Positions 20,983 through 23,081 of a stretch of DNA of 23,081 bases are shown one piece after another. Each line of letters starts with the position of its first letter. The stretch's first letter is position 1. Location: the NCBI GenBank assembly GCA_030642005.1, contig DAOWOP010000024.1:1-23081 (forward strand), written 5' to 3'. The position numbers were made by a program, and so were the translations under genes. This stretch comes from Planctomycetales bacterium. GTDB taxonomy: Bacteria > Planctomycetota > Phycisphaerae > SM23-33. The notes under the pieces are model-generated. The model saw only the letters and a program-made list of their open reading frames with translations. It was not told the origin of the DNA and made no database searches.

Positions 20983-22335
20983 TTATTTTGCTCTGGCTTG
21001 TTGCTCTAATTCCCGTCTCGTCTTTACGGCTATGCTCTTGTCATCCAGTTCGACATCATCGTAGCCGATCCATTGGTCCTTCCTGACGGGTCTGACAAGT
21101 TTGACCCCCGAAGCCAGCCCCAGGGGCAGCACGCCCTGGTCCAGACTCGCCTGTGCGGTCAGGAGTTTGCCGAATACGGTGTATCCACCCTCGCCGTCAA
21201 GCACCTTGCCTACAGCCAGATCGCACTTGGCCACGGTTCCTACGTCGCCCACGAATTCCCGCGACACACCTGTGGGTTCGCGGCGCAATGCCGCCGAGGC
21301 AACGCTCACGCCCAATTCCAGGCCGATTAGATGGCTGGGACGGTACATGGCTGCATAGTCGCCCGAATCATCCGTGCAAACGCCATACTCCGCAAAGCAC
21401 TGTTTAACGTAGTCCCCCGCCGCTTTGAACGTTACGTACACTCCCCATCGCAGGTCTCGCTGGACGGCCGAGCCGTCGCGATTCAGCGAGGAGACAACTT
21501 CGACTGTGCCGCTGTGGGCCAGAATGCCGCCGTCATGCTCCGGTTTGAGGATTCCGGCAAGATCGTCCGCGCCGGCTGGAGGGAATTGCAACCCGTCGGC
21601 CTGGGGAACCAAACCTGTGGCATTGGCGACCGCGGTCATTTCGATGGCGGACTTGGTGCCGTCCAGGAACGAATTGAACATCTTGGCATTAAAGTCGCCT
21701 TCGGCCACCTGCTGCTCTGTGAACCCGTAATAATCGAACACGGTATCCGGCGTGGAGTAATGGTACTCCGGCAGATATTTGGTTCCCTTGCCCGCGGCGA
21801 CTACTTCAAAGCCGCATGTCCGGGCCCAATCCACCATCTCGCAGATCAGCGCCGGCTGGTCGCCGTAGGCCATGCCATAGACGACGCCGGCGCGTTGAGC
21901 CTTCCGGTGCAATAACGGACCCACAAGCACGTCCGCCTCGACCGTAACCATAACCACGTGACGGTTCGCATCAATGGCGGCGATGGCGTGGCGAGTACCC
22001 GCCTCGGGGATGCCGGTGCATTCGATCACGACATCCAGTTCGGCTCCGATTAACGCCAGAGCATCTTCGGTCAATGCGACCCGTCCGGCCGCCGCGGCAT
22101 CATTAATGGAGCCGCTTCCCGACCCCACGGTAATACAGTCGTCAGGCCAGCCCGTTCGCATCAGCGCGTCGCGCGCCCGCGGAACGTGCAGATCGGCAAT
22201 ACCCACGACCTGAATTCCCCTGGTCAGTCGCGCCTGCGCCAGGAACATCGTCCCGAACTTGCCTGCGCCGATAAGACCGACGCGGACGGGCTTGTCGGCG
22301 TTTGCTCGTTGTAGAAGTAACTGATGCAGGTTCAT
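20983..22335 (-). CDS. NAD(P)-binding oxidoreductase with SAF domain (COG4091, homoserine dehydrogenase-like)
   Basis: A 450-residue protein. The N-terminal Rossmann fold has VRVGLIGAGKFGTMF (18-32), matching the GxGxxG dinucleotide-binding loop, with VVGIADLH as the second strand and DVVIECTGIPEAGTRHA after it. The middle domain (KGTKYLPEYHYSTPDTVFDYYG; FNSFLDGTKSAIEMTAVANATG) is typical of the homoserine dehydrogenase-like proteins of COG4091. The C-terminal part (about 360-430) is the SAF domain, a fold shared with sialate synthase and antifreeze proteins (KCDLAVGKVLDGEGGYTVFGKL; LPLGLASGVKLVRPV). Its true substrate is unknown; genuine homoserine dehydrogenase activity is not implied. GAGG lies about 10 nt upstream of the ATG. 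It stands alone and diverges from the gene at the edge. Confidence 0.88.
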   Translation of the reverse strand: MNLHQLLLQRANADKPVRVGLIGAGKFGTMFLAQARLTRGIQVVGIADLHVPRARDALMRTGWPDDCITVGSGSGSINDAAAAGRVALTEDALALIGAELDVVIECTGIPEAGTRHAIAAIDANRHVVMVTVEADVLVGPLLHRKAQRAGVVYGMAYGDQPALICEMVDWARTCGFEVVAAGKGTKYLPEYHYSTPDTVFDYYGFTEQQVAEGDFNAKMFNSFLDGTKSAIEMTAVANATGLVPQADGLQFPPAGADDLAGILKPEHDGGILAHSGTVEVVSSLNRDGSAVQRDLRWGVYVTFKAAGDYVKQCFAEYGVCTDDSGDYAAMYRPSHLIGLELGVSVASAALRREPTGVSREFVGDVGTVAKCDLAVGKVLDGEGGYTVFGKLLTAQASLDQGVLPLGLASGVKLVRPVRKDQWIGYDDVELDDKSIAVKTRRELEQQARAK

Positions 22336-22406
22336 CTAATTGTCGCCTCTTTTCCTTATGCCAAATGCGATCACTGCTTTTGGCCGAATTTTCCCAAATA
22401 GATTCC

Positions 22407-22427
22407 CGCCCCCGACTGCCGGGGGCG
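22407..22427. other. GC-rich hairpin between divergent genes
   Basis: CGCCCCCG-ACTGC-CGGGGGCG has perfect 8-bp arms, flanked by AATAGATTC and an imperfect inverted copy (GATTCTATT), extending the stem with one mismatch after a 3-nt bulge. It lies about 70 bp upstream of the COG4091-type gene. The 285-bp gap 22336-22620 otherwise shows only a small GTTGCAAC palindrome (about 22548-22555). Confidence 0.5.
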
Positions 22428-22620
22428 TCTGATTCTATTATCACGTGCGTAAGAACGCGCGTCAATTGTAAGGCCCGTTCGTCCGGCCACTCCCTGTCGC
22501 CGGTGCGAACTCGCGGCTTCTTGCCTCGCAGACGGGAATGTGCTACGGTTGCAACGTAACCTTGAATCGAGGCTGGAGATACGCACCTGCCTTGCAGTTG
22601 TTTTTTGTCAGGGAGTGAAC

Positions 22621-23081
22621 GTGGCTTTGCAACTTACAATGCATAATGCGTACGAGCGGATTGCGGCGAAGGCCCAGGCGAGCCACAAACACGGTCGCGG
22701 CGCTGAGGACATCACAGACGAGGATGTCATTCTGGCCAGGCTTTACAGCTACGCTTTTCGCGTGCACACGATAGGCGCGTATCATGCCACGCGCGAAGCG
22801 CTACAATCCTGCGAGCGAAACGGTTCGTCCGGCGACCCGCATCTTCAGCGGGCAATCGAGACGCTGGAGGACCTGGCGAATATGGGAATGGAATCTATCC
22901 CGGAGGACTTTCGGGCGCTGATCTCCACGTTCTACCGATACGACCGTAACGTGCGAAGAGCGGTCGATGCCATCCAACGGGCGTCTAATGGTGCGGGGGA
23001 TGCGACGATGGTTCGCATCGGCGAACGTTTCTGTGAGATAATGGGTGAAATAACCTCCGGCAACGGCATCCATTTGACACG
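22621..23081 (+). CDS. Unknown helical protein, partial at the window edge
   Basis: An open frame of 153 codons runs off the right edge without a stop. It starts at GTG 22621, with GGGAG 5 nt upstream (an in-frame GTG at 22615 would overlap this ribosome-binding site). The product is mostly helical and charged (AYERIAAKAQASHKHGRG; DEDVILARLYSYAFRVHTIG; RAIETLEDLANMG; FRALISTFYRYDRN). No signal peptide, membrane segment or Cys cluster is visible. I do not recognise a family. It is divergent from the COG4091-type gene. Confidence 0.65.
   Translation, partial: MALQLTMHNAYERIAAKAQASHKHGRGAEDITDEDVILARLYSYAFRVHTIGAYHATREALQSCERNGSSGDPHLQRAIETLEDLANMGMESIPEDFRALISTFYRYDRNVRRAVDAIQRASNGAGDATMVRIGERFCEIMGEITSGNGIHLT

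Noticed and set aside
22801..23073. Minus-strand open frame at the right edge
   Set aside because: The plus strand has an uninterrupted frame from a GTG with a GGGAG ribosome-binding site over the same DNA; the minus-strand frame has no such start signal.

Overview
The window is about 23 kb of a GC-rich genome (roughly 55-60% G+C by eye) from a diderm bacterium. The best guess is Planctomycetota, probably a Phycisphaerae-type lineage. This is inferred from a fused and greatly enlarged SecDF, a YajC with its own signal peptide, a BamD-like/LptE pair (LPS-type outer membrane), a DisA_N-type diadenylate cyclase next to folP, and dispersed 9-nt-period repeats of a kind I associate with such genomes. 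No rRNA, tRNA or CRISPR array was seen.

Layout, left to right. 18-782: recO. 889-2017: a lower-GC two-gene cassette (unknown protein with a D...FEVEHST motif, plus a 66-aa partner). 2158-5837: bamD-like, lptE and ftsH (outer-membrane assembly and membrane proteolysis), closed by a perfect 28-bp palindromic terminator. 5983-8069: an accessory strip with a DUF2971 gene, a 5'-truncated XRE regulator remnant, an unpaired DUF433 antitoxin-like gene, and a VapBC-type RHH/PIN pair with its own operator. 8198-11112: folP, cdaA and ybbR. 11135-11337: an element bounded by near-perfect 30-bp inverted repeats. 11347-12603: proA. 12668-12955: a small CxxC/CxxC protein. 12980-19976, minus strand: STAS protein, dprA, secDF, yajC and tgt (tgt-yajC-secDF is the classical Sec-accessory order). 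20032-20191: a concentric nested palindrome. 20189-20862, minus: a HigBA-type toxin-antitoxin pair. 20983-22335, minus: a COG4091-type oxidoreductase with a SAF domain. From 22621 to the edge: the start of an unrecognised plus-strand gene.

How the genes fit together. Most are housekeeping genes of envelope biogenesis (bamD-like, lptE, ftsH, secDF, yajC), DNA repair and uptake (recO, dprA), folate and c-di-AMP synthesis, proline synthesis and tRNA queuosine modification. They are interrupted by three toxin-antitoxin-type loci and two or three repeat elements. The observations most worth a second look are: an EF-hand-like calcium-binding pair inside the periplasmic part of the SecF half of SecDF; the concentric palindrome at 20032-20191; the inverted-repeat element built of 9-nt units before proA, with a related 9-nt array before cdaA; a DGA-to-DMG change in the diadenylate cyclase; mutually exclusive hairpins between yajC and secDF; several genes whose -10-like box lies only 6-9 nt before the start codon, suggesting leaderless mRNAs; and the 889-2017 cassette.
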